Of a stretch of DNA of 64,000 nucleotides, positions 31,389 to 43,491 are shown piece after piece; the stretch's first letter is position 1, and each line of letters opens with the position of its first letter. Origin of the DNA: Larix kaempferi (Eukaryota > Streptophyta > Pinopsida > Pinales > Pinaceae); assembly GCA_027924585.1 (NCBI GenBank), contig BSBM01000319.1, forward strand, positions 4,679,001 through 4,743,000. The letters run 5' to 3'. Below the pieces are notes generated by a model. It saw only the letters and a program-made list of their open reading frames with translations, ran no database searches and was not told the origin of the DNA. Position numbers and translations under genes: made by a program.

Positions 31389-34224
31389 ATGAGTGGACCG
31401 GTTAAAATGAAGAAAGTAAACATCGGCACCAGTGAAGAGCTGAAGTTCGCAGCAATAGGAGACTATTGGGATGATGATACTGTTGCGGAGATCGCAGGTA
31501 TATTACAGGAATATCGGGAAGTATTCCCGACCAAGTTCACAGAGATGAAAGGCATTCTTGGAGACTTGGGAGTCATGAAAATTCCTCTTAATCCTGGCGC
31601 TAAACCCATGAAGCAAAGGCCATATAGATTAAATCCGCGCTACAAAGAACGAGTTAAGGCAGACCTCGACAATATGCTCAATGCAAGGATCATTGAGCCG
31701 GTTGAAGAATCTAAATGGATAAGCCCGATGGCTGTCCAAGATAAGAAAACAAAGGGTGAGATCAGGATCTGTGTTGATCTCAGAAAGAGGAATGATGCTT
31801 CAATGCATGACCCATTTCCTACTCCTTTTACCGACGAAGTACTGGATAATGTGGCAGGCAATGAGGAATACTCTTTTACTGATGGATTTTCTGGATACCA
31901 TCATATCAGAATTGATCCAGCAGACAGACACAAGACCACTTTTGCGACAGAATGGGGGTCATTCGAGTATACAGTGATTCCTTTTGGACTGAAGAACGCA
32001 CCAGCCATATTCTCTAGAGTGGTGATCGCAACATTTAAAGAATTCACACACAAGTTTTTAGAGGTTTAATTTGATGATTGGACCATTTTTGGGTTACTAA
32101 AGAACCATGTCGCGAACCTCAGGATGATGCTCGAAAAATGTAGACAGCACCATATTTCTTTGAACTTGAAAATATTTATTTTCTGTGTTCCTTATGGGAT
32201 TCTACTGGGACACATTGTGTGCAATCAGGGCTTGATGGTTGACCCTATGAAGATCGGAGTTATTGTAAATTTTCCTACACCAAATTCAGTTAAACAATTG
32301 CGTACTACACTAGGGCATACAGGCTACTACAGGAAATTCATAAAAGGGTATGCGGAGATAACCGCAGCAATCGAGAAACTTTTAAAGAAAGATGCACAGT
32401 TCATTTGGAACGACGACTATGAGAAAGGATTTGACACATTGATAGGGAAGATGGTCACTGCGCCAATCGTAGTTTTTCCAGACTGGGAGAATCCATTTCA
32501 CGTTCATGTTGATGCTTCATGTATAGCATTGGGCGTTGTTCTTGATCAGCCAGGAGAAGGAGGCATTGATCATCCCATTGCATTTTCGAGCAGAAATCTA
32601 TCATCTGCTGAGGAGAACTATACCACTACTGAAAGAGGACTCGCAATGGTATATGCGCTACAGAAATTCAGACACTATTTGTTCGGTGCGCACTTCTCTA
32701 TGTTTACTGACCATTCTGCATTAAAATACCTGGTCAATACGCCAGTGTTAGGGGGGTGGATACGTAGATGGCTATTACTCTTCCAAGAGTATGATTTTCA
32801 AATAGTCATTAAGCTAAGCAAGTTAAACTTAGGACCTGATCATTTGTCCAGGATTGACTTAGGAGAAGAGCCTACAAACCTTGAAGACAATCTTCCTGAC
32901 GCGCAATTGTTCGCTATACAAGTTTTCGATGAGTATTATCGAGACATTATTGACTTTTTAACTACAGGGGTGGCACCTCAAGAGTTCACTACGTAGTAGA
33001 AAAAGCAGCTGGTAGTACGAGCCACAGACTTCACCATTATTGCAGGTCAACTGTACAAGTTAGGACCTGATGAAATACTGCGAAGGTGCGTATTGGAGCA
33101 TGAGAAGCCATATATATTGGCCGATGCGCATTCAGGAGCAGCAGGAGGCTACTACGCAGGAAGAGCTACTACGCAGGAAGAGCTACTGCGCAGAAGGTAT
33201 TGCGTGCAGGGCTATGGTGGCCAACAATCCATAAAGATTCGAAGGAACATTGCCAAAGTTGCGATGTTTTTCAGAGGACAGGGAAGTCGTCACGAAGAGA
33301 TGAAATGTCATTGAACCCTCAGCTGACCTTGCAGACATTCAAAAAATGGGCAATTGATTTCATGGGACCTATTAACCCACTGGGGAAGAGAACTGGTGCG
33401 AGGTACATTATTACTGCCACTGACTACCTCACCAGATGGGAAGAAGCAAAACCAATAAAAAAGTGCACTGCAACCACAGCTGCCGAGTTTATCTTTGAGA
33501 ACATACTTACACAATTTGGATGCCCAAAAATTTTGATGAGTGATCAAGGCACTCATTTTCTAAACAGAACTATTGAAGCTTTCATCGAAGAGTTCTACAT
33601 CCATCATCAGCAGAGTACGCCTTATCATCCGCAATAAAATGGAACTGTTGAAGCGTTCAATAAAGTACTCGAGAATGCGCTAACCAAGATATGCAACGTA
33701 AACCGCGATGGCTCGGACCTACGCATTCCATCTGTATTATGTGCATACAGAACAACATGCAAGAAATTAACTAGGCATACACCTTTCATATTAGCTTATG
33801 GGCAGGAAGCAATAATGCAAATGGAGTATATTATTCCCATCTTGAGAATAGCTACATTTACGGGGATGGCAGATCGCGTAGCACTGGAAGAAAGGATGTT
33901 ACACTTGGTTGGTCTGGAAGAGGATCGCTTCATCGCAAGCTTCCACCAACAAGTATAGAAAGAACGTGAAAAGGCATGGCATGATCGCCACATCAAGAGC
34001 AAGTCTTTCCAGGTAGGTGATCCAGTTCTCCTATACAATAATAAATTCATGAAGTTTCCTGGGAAGTTTAAAATGCATTGGCTTGGGCTATACACTGTTA
34101 TACATGTTACTAACGGTGGGGCAGTCCAGTTAGCTACTTTAGCTGGTGATACATTACCAAATTTGATAAATGGAAGCATACTAAAGCTTTATCGCAATTA
34201 TCCTGCTTCGCAGCATCCAGTATG
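31389..34224 (+). pseudogene. pol: Reverse transcriptase-RNase H-integrase region (E2), broken
   Basis: Same domain order as in E1. The RT frame is open from 31389 to 32069 and includes FTDGFSGYHHIRID and FGLKNAPAIFS, but the Tyr codon of the catalytic YFDD box is TAA (32067-32069), which destroys the active site. RNase H and early integrase are open at 32124-32996; TAG TAG at 32994-32999 replaces CAG CAG. A 17-bp tandem duplication near 33165 shifts the frame in the zinc segment. Integrase core resumes at 33200-33637 and ends at TAA where E1 has AAG-type sequence. The C-terminal part (FPGKFKMHWLG near 34055) is readable in another frame. It is a dead copy. Confidence 0.92.
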
Positions 34225-34499
34225 ATCAAGAAGAAGGGAAAAATCCTAAGTGCCAAGTACAGTTGGAATTGGGCACTAGAAACTGCGAAGAGTCTATACA
34301 CAAAGTTGTGAGATAGATCTATGTACCGCGCAGCACTGCTGAAGCTACGCGTAAAAAAAAAAATTAATAATAATAATAATAATAATGAGAAAAGAAATGA
34401 AACACTGTGTTGTTGCGACATTCAAAAGGAAACCCCGAAGAGTAAAGAAATTAGAGACCGTTAAGTAACTGCGCAAGACCAACAATTACCTGTTGCGCA

Positions 34500-34735
34500 G
34501 TTCGATGCAATCCTCTAGAAAAATAGTTGTTGCACTGTCGGTCGGAAATATAGCCATTATACAGTACTTTCCTAATGATCGCTTGAGCATTTAATGCACA
34601 GATAACCGTTATGAACGAGTTAATGAAGGAATTGACCGAAGCATCTGTCGGATTTGGCTAATGGATACTACATTTAATACTTATCTAACCGTTAAGGGGC
34701 GCGTAGGAGGAGCCATTGCGCCTATAAATAATGCA
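34500..34735 (+). promoter_or_regulatory. Putative internal promoter for accessory ORFs (E2)
   Basis: TATAAAT at 34723-34729, about 275 bp before ATG 35003. Two of the five CCGTT motifs of E1 remain exact (near 34606 and 34690); the others read TTGTT or CCATT, as expected after CpG decay. Position and TATA box are conserved with E1. Confidence 0.42.
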
Positions 34736-35002
34736 TCATTTAGACTCGCGGGCATTACCAAAGCACTTAGAATTTCTTGCAGACATTCCTTCTGAGTTAA
34801 TTCTGCAAGTCATCCACTAATTTGCCAAGTAGTATGCAAGTGAATGTCACAGAGGTCCTTTGTTGACAAGGAGTTCAAGGTCGAGGAGACTGTGAGTTTG
34901 TTCCAATACGGAGTGATTGATGGGTTAATGAGAACCCCAAACAAGAAAATCGTCACTGAACCAGAACAGGGCCCAAGAAGATCACCAAGACACGGTCACT
35001 GA

Positions 35003-35902
35003 ATGCAAGACAAAGGTAAAAATCCAGTGGGGCCGAGAACAAAGCTACTGAGGACAAGTTCGGTGGGGCCAAATAATCCCATTTCCAATAAGGAGATACC
35101 TTTAACTATGACCCCATATTATATCTCACCGTGTGCATTGGATGCACCGGCCATTAAACTACTGAAGAGTCCAAAGTATGATATACCACTCTCGCCGATA
35201 TCAAAGCATGTCGAGGTGGAAAAAAATATGTTGGGTAAGATTCCTAAATGTAAATGGGAGGACTATGATCTTCTTGCAATGCCGAAGGAGAAGCCCAACG
35301 AGCCGAGGTTCTCACAGTTCCAGCCTGACAAATACATGTGCTGGAAGAAGAATGTAAAGGGCGACCTCGCTTTGGTCGCAGAAAGCTGGTTGTCCGGAGT
35401 AGTCAAGTTGGGGCTACTCAATATACTCAAGATTCCACATTTTGACAGATCATGAGAGCTCAATGCGGTGGTGCGAACTCTGATGGCACGCATCCACCAG
35501 GGATATTTATGGCTTGACTAGAACATCGACCTGACGATTGACTTAATCCATCGAATAAATTGCTTGAGCAAAAGGGAATAAGACCCAAGGAATTTTTTTC
35601 AAGGGAAAAGCAAGGATAAAGAGGTAGCCATGTTGATGAAGCAAACACAGTATGTTGTAAAAGGGAAGCGAGGCTTCCAGACGAATGACATAAATGACCA
35701 AGCAATAAGGTTTGTCACGCAACTGTTGGTGGGCAAAATTCTAAGAAAGTGCAGACCGTTAGAAGGCTCTGCAGGCGCAGTACTACTCGGCGCCGTAGCC
35801 GCTGAAGGAGAAGAATTTAATTGGTGTCAATATCTACTGAATGAGTTCCTAGATGAACTCAATGACACGCAGATCAATGCTGGATACTTCCATTTCACCT
35901 AG
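35003..35902 (+). pseudogene. Accessory ORF1 downstream of integrase (E2)
   Basis: ATG at 35003 begins MQDKGKNPVGPRTKLL, about 15 codons upstream of the E1 start, so this may be the original start. The frame is open to TGA at 35453-35455 (E1 reads TCG), with further stops near 35518 and 35580. The final part 35630-35902 is open (LLVGKILRKCRPLEG, FNWCQYLLNEFLDELND). No known family is recognised. Colinearity with E1 over the full length supports a former gene of about 300 codons. Confidence 0.6.
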
Positions 35903-36212
35903 CTAATAGTGTTGATTTCTTTCGTGGGATGGAAGGAGCTGAGGCTGTACGTTGGAGTGATCACAAACACTTCAGACTGCAGAGGTGCTCGCTATCAGAA
36001 CCTTTGGGAAAATTTAAATTCTGAAAGACAGCACTGGTATTTTACACATATTATGACCAGCTGTGTGGGGCCATCATGCTTATGCCTCGAATAACAAAGC
36101 AAGTAACAAGCAAATATATCCGCATTGTCAACTTTTATGCTGCAATGAAATGCATCTCGGTTTCATCTAAAGCGTAGATGAAGAATGCTAGTGGTACCCA
36201 GGAAACTACCAT

Positions 36213-37722
36213 ATGTATGAGGAAGACATTGAGAATATCATGAAGGAACGGCCAGCTGAATTCCGAGTTGAGGTTGTGGACGTCCAAAGTGATTCTGGCA
36301 ATGATAACCTTATCCTGTGTCCCATAGTAGAAGACAAGGAGTCAGGAAAAAGGAAGGACACTAGAAGTCCTTCAGTGCGCAAGGAACCAAGGAAAAAACA
36401 TAAATCAAGTAAGGATCAATTAGACACAGTGATTCGCGAGGATGACTACATAATGATCTCCGCGACGCTCACTAAGCAGATGGAGGAGCTCTCCACTGAC
36501 AAGGAGAAGAAAGAAAAGGCGATTCAAGACAGTTTGGACCAGAACCTACCTACACTGCAAGGGATTTCACAAAAAATTGATGAAGTCAGCAAACGATTAC
36601 CCTTGTCACGGGAATGAAAGGTTGAAGGGGAGTCGGTAGGGACTTCGCAGCAGCAAATCACCGTTCCTGCAAGGTCCTGTGTTGTCCATCTGCAACCATT
36701 ATCTATAAGGTTTCCTTTACCTGATCAAGTAATGTTGGATACGAAAAATGTGGAGCGCATGGAACTTGATCTTGCAAAGATACCATTGTCAGGCGTACAT
36801 TACCTACAATTACAAGGTTTTTGAAGAAATGCATGACAGAACTACAGATGCACTGAAAGGACAGGCTGAGCTCCAAGCAGCTAATAGGCAGTTGGAAGCA
36901 AATAGCTCACGGAGAGTTATGGAACTGCAGGATGAGTATGATCATCGGCTAATACTGGAATCCACGGTCACTGCGGTCGCAGACAACATAGATGAATTTG
37001 AAGTGCAACAGGAACTAGCGGATACTATTTTTAAGATTGGCGAACCGGTAACCAGTTTTAAGACAGAGATGCAAGACATGGAGGTTCTCCATGAGGCTGA
37101 CATTTCTGCCCTGAAGGCGCAGATAAACCCACAGACCCCACCAAATCAGCAACAGCTAAGGGAACAGAAGGTCAAGGCTGCAGCAGAGAATATTGTTACC
37201 AAAGTGGCTAAGTGCCAGAGTCTGTTAGAAGCGGCGTCGAAGGAATTTACTGCCCTCGAAGAAGACTCGGGATTGCTACAAGTAAAGAAGGAAGTGAAAG
37301 ATAAGCAAGCCGCACTAGAGAAGTTAGATGCATACGTGAAGGCCCTACTACCAAGAGATAGGCTTCTGAAGTACAGAGAAATAAAAACCCTCAAGAAGGA
37401 AGTAAAAACCTTACAAGAGAATGAAACTAAAATGGGCGATAAGTCACAACCATTATCGTAGGACGCTAGCAAAATCTTGCAGGAGATAGAGGAAAAATTG
37501 AAGGAGTTGCGCGAGAATCAAGAACAGGTAGACGATCAAATTGGTGAGGAGATCACACCTGAGATGTTGGATATAGTTAAGCAAGTCGAGCAGGATACGA
37601 AGGCCGCACCCGAGAAGCTGTTTGATACATACAATGACTTCGCTGTGAATCTAGCTCCGCAGGTGGCGGAACAGATGGAGGAAGATGCACCTGCAGGTGG
37701 CTCGGGGGTGAGCCACATGTAA
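36213..37722 (+). pseudogene. Accessory ORF2, coiled-coil protein (E2)
   Basis: MYEEDIENIMKERPAEFR starts at 36213. The frame ends at TGA 36615-36617 and resumes at 36748-37461 and 37477-37722, where TAG at 37459-37461 is the last break. In order: acidic start with serine-rich part, basic patch KEPRKKHKSSKD, then long heptad-like Glu/Lys/Leu/Gln helices (about 36830-37650), and a Gly-rich end at the hairpin. It is longer than the E1 copy because it keeps the 41 bases deleted there. No membrane segment or signal peptide is seen, which argues against an envelope protein. Confidence 0.62.
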
Positions 37723-37723
37723 G

Positions 37724-39265
37724 TGTTAGGGGCCTATTGGGCCTGTCCCAAGTGGGGCATTTTTTAGCAGAAAGGATTTTGAGAACTACGTATCTTAGCA
37801 CAGTTCGGTTGGAACAATTTTGGGATAAGTTTTGGTATCCTGCGAAGTTGCGGGCAGCGCAGTGAAGGAAGAGCTGCGAAGTTAGTGCTGCGAGTATAAC
37901 AGTACTGAGATGTGTTCAGTCAATGAAAGATCCATCTAAGTAGAGTGTTGGATGGAAGACAGCATATATTCCGGCTAGGTCATCGGAAATCTATTTTTTG
38001 GCAAAGATACTCGATAACTACCAAGCGGTGGATAGGTGCAGATCGGGAGGAAGGTGACTGGTCGCACACATAGAGAACTACTACTTGAAACTGTCGTCTA
38101 AAGGCCATGAAAGAAGGAATGGCTCGGCGAGAGAAACCTATTGGCGCGCACGTGACAGTTTTGTAAACCTAAGGGTTTCTGCCTTCGAAATGTAAAGACA
38201 TAACCTACGGGTCTTGATCTATAAATAAGGCATGATTTTGTATGGGAAGGGTTCCTCCTCATTTTTGTTAGTCATTATTGAATATTATCAAAATCTATAA
38301 GCTTGAAGCTATTCTAAAGGCTCTCCAACTGAGTGCGCAGAGACCTAATTTTGAGAGACAAAGAAGAGCGTCTGCAGCTTAGTGCGTAGACGAAGAACTG
38401 TTGTACCCTTCCCTAAAGACAATAAAACATCAGTTCTTGTGGACGTAACCTCCCATCCGGGGGGTGAACCACGTTAAATCCCATGTTATGTGATGCTTTG
38501 TGTGTTTTCCATTGTTTGATTTCTTAATATGAATGCTTGATGTTACAGTTATCTGATATTTGTGCTTTTATCTGTATTCGTCGTGGAAGAGATGGGAATG
38601 AGATGTTAAGTAGTTCATATATGGATGAATGTTAATGCTCAGTATCTATAAGTCTTTGAATGTTTGGATCTGTTAAATAATCACAGAGCTAATTGTTGAA
38701 TTTGAAGTGTTGCATCAGAGTGCACAGCATTGTATAATTCATTCCATTACGTATGTTTGAATCATTGACGAATGATTAAGACTGTTAAGTAAGATTGGTT
38801 AGTTTGATCAAGTCTTAAATTGATCGTGCGGTCTGGTTGACGTGTTGATCCACTATAAGTGCTGTAGGATAAGCTATTGATAGCTTAACATCATATCGCC
38901 AAGTCTAAGAACCCATAAAGAGAGATATGCAAGGAAGCATATATACCCCTTTGCACTGAACTGTTGCTATATCCCATTAGTACCGCGCAATCGTAATCGA
39001 CGCGAAGTAAAAGATCTCGCGAAGTCTTTTGTTTGCAGTGTGGAATCCTTGTCGTGTCATGCATCAGTCAGTTTAGGCACTTGCATAACCAGGTTGTGGA
39101 AACCTAGTTCCGAAACCACCCCCTCAGCTTCGCCTCGGGTGAGACCTCAGGCTGCTCACAGTCTATTGCCGAAAGGGCCAGTGAATAGGGGTTTTGTTGG
39201 TATCTTGCATCGCAAAGTACCTAGGTCTACATTGGGAAACCTCTAGATCAGTAAGTACACCAACA
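37724..39265 (+). repeat. 3' LTR of E2 (L3)
   Basis: 1542 bp, TGTTAG...CCAACA, followed by the target copy CGAGT (39266-39270). TATAAAT at 38220-38226, AATAAA at 38421-38426. Confidence 0.92.
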
Positions 39266-39270
39266 CGAGT

Positions 39271-40040
39271 TGTTGCTCCAAAATTAGTCGTTGCGTGCGA
39301 AAGGTCGGGGCCGCAGCTCATGGTGGGTGGCGCAGAACTAGGTGTGGGGTTATAGATAGGTGTTGATGTTGTAGGAATATGTGTATAGGGAAGGATAGTG
39401 GACGCAACATGGCCAATGATGACATTGGTAGCATGCCAGATGCCCCGTTGTGTCCTTCTGAGAGGGGTCACTGCAGAGAGCATCAGGGAGAATGGTGTAA
39501 AGGTATCCCGACTGTGCATAGATAACGTCTAACTAATTTTCTTTAAGAATGTCTTATTATTTAGTTTGGGGACATTCGGAAACTATATACTTGGATATGG
39601 ATATTATTAGAGACTTCAAAAACCAATCTAAAAAGATATTGTTGTCTAACTTTATCTTGCACAAACTACGACGAGGATGCCACTTATGGATATGGTTAGT
39701 GATGTGGGTATCCATATTCTATCTACAATATAGGATAATATCGAAACCAGCATCGTAAAAAATTCGTAGCTGGAAGAACTGTAGGAAATTAGAAGCAGGG
39801 GATGTAAAGGTGGAATGCATCCCATGGGTATAGTCAATATACCACTTCGATGCATCGCCAGTGAGTGTCTGTTGTAATAGGCGTAGGTAGATCGAATCAT
39901 CCACTATGGAGTTGGAGTAACACCATAAGTGGAAGGACATGATGTGGTTCTGGGGGTCCTCACCACCCTTCCCCTCAAACTTGGGGATGTCTGTTACACC
40001 TAAATCTTGTCACCATGAGTCCTATGTCAACTTCATACCT
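39271..40040 (-). pseudogene. E4 gag capsid fragment (unit 2)
   Basis: Minus strand: GVTDIPKFEGKGGEDPQNHI near 39950-40000, then FHLWCYSNSIVDDS and LTGDASKWYI (39719-39940), and a Pro/Thr-rich linker (39290-39519). This is a typical plant gypsy Gag capsid. It meets the E2 insertion site at 39270. Frameshifts separate the parts. Confidence 0.8.
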
Positions 40041-40082
40041 CAATCCCTAAATTTTCCTTGACCAATAACACCCAGAGCAAGT

Positions 40083-42350
40083 TGTTAACCCTTGTGTCCA
40101 CATTTTCTAGTGGAATTGGCATAGGTTGTCTTCCAACAACAAGCGCCAGATGATTCCCGACGCTAAGTGTCATCCAGCAGCATGCGCCAGTGGCTCAGGT
40201 TTCCTTTATGGAGCTTGCGCCACCTCCTTCCTCACGCCAATTTCCTTCATGCAGGGTGCGCCAAGGTTGGTTAAATTGGATAAACAAGAGCTTCGAGTGA
40301 TTTCTCAAAGCATGGTGAGGTGAAATTTTATCCCTAATTGATAGGTGAGTTATCCTTCGATTCCCTCACCTCAAGGGAGGATACCTTAGACTTCTCCCAT
40401 TAGTTCTCAACCTACTCTATCCATTTGGTCTTATAAATATGAAGCTCCTCTCCATTGGAAAAGGAGGAAGCACTATAGCACTTGCATGATGGTGAATTTA
40501 CTCAAGGTGATCCCTATTCATCTCTTGGGAGGCATACACACCCATTTGGAGGCTTGTCTTGGACTGTTGGAGGAAGGTTACAGTGTTAAGGCTTGGTTAT
40601 AATCATCACTCTTCTAAGTATTTCCCACTTATTTACAGCAATATAATCTCTTTCCATAAATGTCTTTGTATTTGTGATGTTTCTAGCTTACTTCTTTAAC
40701 TATTTGCTTAGATCAGTTAGTATTTATAGGTGCTTTTACTATTTGTTTGTCTCTATTTGTTTTGACGGGTTTTGCAGCTTGAGATCTGACAACCGCGGGG
40801 CTTGGAGCAACAAAGAGGAGAAGGATTCGTGGATCTGAAGGTAAGACATCTATCTACTTTAATCCCTAATTGATATAGGAAAGTAGATCTATATTCTGTA
40901 TTCTTATGTTCTAGATCCAGTTGGACTAGGGAAATCACGCTCGCATCTGCTCGAGTAGATTATCTGTTAACAAAAATGGCGACCATACTTGGGAAAGAAC
41001 ATAGTTTTGATTTCAATTTAATTTGATTTGATTTCATTGATTTCTTTTGGTTCATTTTCTAGCCTCCTAAGCCCCTCCCATATTTGAATTTTTGTTATCT
41101 CAGAGTCTGTTGGCTTTCCTTGACTCTGTCTGGGATCAATATTTTACCTATTACTATTCATTCTTGGAGATATTTGCTTTCGTGTTACTTGTTATTGGCC
41201 CGACGCCCCAGGGTAATACATTCCCTACGCCACTGCGCTTCTGGAACTCACTGTCCTTGAGCATCCTGCGCCACTAGTGCTTGTTCCCTGAATTCATCCT
41301 GCGGCGTTGGCACCCTTTTCCTGCACACAGACTGTGCCTAGCGCTCTGGTGCATAACAACAGAGTGTGCCAACATCTGTCGCTTGGTGTTTAGCACATTT
41401 TCTCCATTTTTTGGTGATTTGGTCTAATTGATTAAGCTCTATATACTGTGTGATTCAGTCACAGAACCCCTAGATACAGCATACTGCCATTTTCCTCTAT
41501 TTTTTGGGTCTTTTCGATATTTGGATCCATGTTTTCTCCTTTGAGTCAAAACTAGTGTTTTGCTTGCATTTTTAAGCGAAATGGGGGGGACCATGAATAG
41601 TGTATCCTACAGTCGTTTTGACCCATATTAAAGTTTTAAGATAAATTTTGGTTTGGTGTGGATTGGCTTGTCATAAAAGACTTGAAAAGTGTGGGATATC
41701 CATGTCTTTTTTAGCCTCTTTTCCTTGGGCCGGGAATCTTGTTTCCCTTACATGTTGAGCTACATAATGATTGTTGGAAAATATTGATTCTTTGTGTCCA
41801 CTTTAGTTCAAAGAATAGATTTATTTTTTCCCTCTTTTGGTAGATTCACAAATTGGAAAGAATAAACATTCTTCTTGCTTTAATTTGATCATTTTACATT
41901 CTTGGTATTACACTCATAAGAAGAAGAAAGGCTTGTTTCAGATTTTTGTGCATTTGAGTTAGAAAATATTATTGAGTGTTTTTATTTGTCTTGCATTTGA
42001 TTGGAAACGTTTGTGGAATATTTATTTCCATAGCTTAGATGTGTCTTTTTCGAGTGTAAAGAGATAGGAAACATATTATAATTATTGCATTTGGTGTTCA
42101 TAAAAAGATCTCTTTTATCACTTCAGGTTAGTTTTGGGTGTATCTTTTACTTTTTTCTATCATTTTGAAAAAGGTTAAAATTCCATTTGCATAGGGTTGT
42201 GCATTTGGGAAAAAAATATATCTCTCTCTCCTTCTTAATTAGGACTTCATAGAAGAGAAGACTTGCATTTTCATATAGATCATATTTGCATCTTGTTTAA
42301 ATTCCCAGTCTTCACTTCATGGATTCACTTAACCGTATAAGATAAAATCA
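40083..42350 (+). mobile_element. E6 LTR plus leader in E4 gag (unit 2)
   Basis: Copy of 14298-16560: possible LTR TGTTAA...TTAACA (40083 to about 40973), TATAAATA near 40433, gypsy-type primer-like TGGCGACCATACTTGGGAA near 40977, then non-coding leader. It adds no coding sequence. Confidence 0.45.
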
Positions 42351-42385
42351 CAACTGGTGGCCATGCGGGATGGTGTCGCACCGGA

Positions 42386-43491
42386 TCATTTGTCAGTTCC
42401 GAAAGATCTGGCAAGTTTAGAGTTTCCAAAAAGGGAAAACGCGGTCTTGCCGATGGAATTGGATAAACAGGAGTTCGGTAGGGGAACCACCCGAAACCTG
42501 GATCCTATACTGTTGGTTGAGGTTTCCCCCAGCCACCGGTTGTGAATTAAAAGCATTATTGAAGTTTCTCCAACTGTAAGACAAAGGATTGATTCCTTGG
42601 GTGTTCGTCCATTGTGTTTGGGTGTTAGCCCCTCCAAAATGTGGGTTAAACAAGTTATTACTACCCCCTCCACTGAACAGTGAAAAGGGAGTACTCCCTA
42701 CAAGTACATTGGATGTTTGTACATTCGATGAATGCACACTAAAACCTATGAAGGGGTTAAACCAAGGTGTAGATGTAATAGACTGAATGGGCATCGAGCC
42801 CACAAAGGGTGTGGAAGGAGCTATCTGTCTTCCAAACCAAGGAAAATCGTGACTGAAATGAGTAGACTACGGATTACCCTGAGACTGTTGTATAAAAGGA
42901 GACGATGTAAATGGTACTAAACGTATCCCTGAAAAGGGGATATTGGATGGTCCAACGGTGGAACCAAAAGGAATAGCTCATGTCGAAGCTGGAGATCCTA
43001 ACATACCCAAGGAACCAGTATTGAAACTGAACGGAGGGATCGAAGCAGAGGCAACCTGCAAAGAGCTAAGTACCGATGAGTGTGAAACAAGGAGAGAAAC
43101 CTCTCGATATAATGGCTGAAGTAGGAGTATGGAGAACTCCCAACTCATCCCCTGTGTTATTCATGAAGAAACCAGGTGTAAACCGTTATGAACTAAACTC
43201 TGGTTGACCTAGAGAAACTACACTTACGAGTAAGGGATCGTTAGGTCCTGTCAAAGGAGGGTTGAAGGGTGTGTTAAACTCTTGAGTGGTTATGTATTCA
43301 ACCTCAACAGTATTATGATCCTGTTGATCCTGAGTTATGGGGTGTGGTTCTCTAGGTGGTTTGGTTGTGCCCGTAAGTTCATATGAACCACAAGAATCAA
43401 TCCTCCGACGTTGAGGTGTTAGTGGAGGATCCACAGTGTGTGCAGGAAGGTTTTTCGACCTTCGTGACCTACGGAGAGGTTGGTCCTCCAC
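42386..43491 (-). pseudogene. N-terminal Gag of E4 (unit 2)
   Basis: MEDQPLRRSRRSKNLPA starts at 43491; the Asn/Phe/Gly-rich part is at 42803-42417. A stop (TAA) in the first frame near 43186, absent in unit 1, truncates it further. Confidence 0.6.

Larger units (their letters stand above)
25816..39265 (+). mobile_element. E2: complete long Ty3/gypsy element
   Basis: 13,450 bp with both LTRs (25816-27350, 37724-39265), termini TGTT...AACA, and a 5-bp target duplication CGAGT at 25811-25815 and 39266-39270. The target was the E4 gag gene. Order: five-knuckle Gag, protease, double Gag-like module, RT, RNase H, integrase, TATA region, accessory ORF1, coiled-coil ORF2, hairpin, LTR. All coding regions carry stops or frameshifts. 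A TGG occurs at 27353, but the tRNA matching the putative primer site could not be assigned. Confidence 0.93.

Noticed and set aside
36213-37722. Envelope protein in accessory ORF2
   Set aside because: No signal peptide or transmembrane segment; composition is a soluble coiled-coil.
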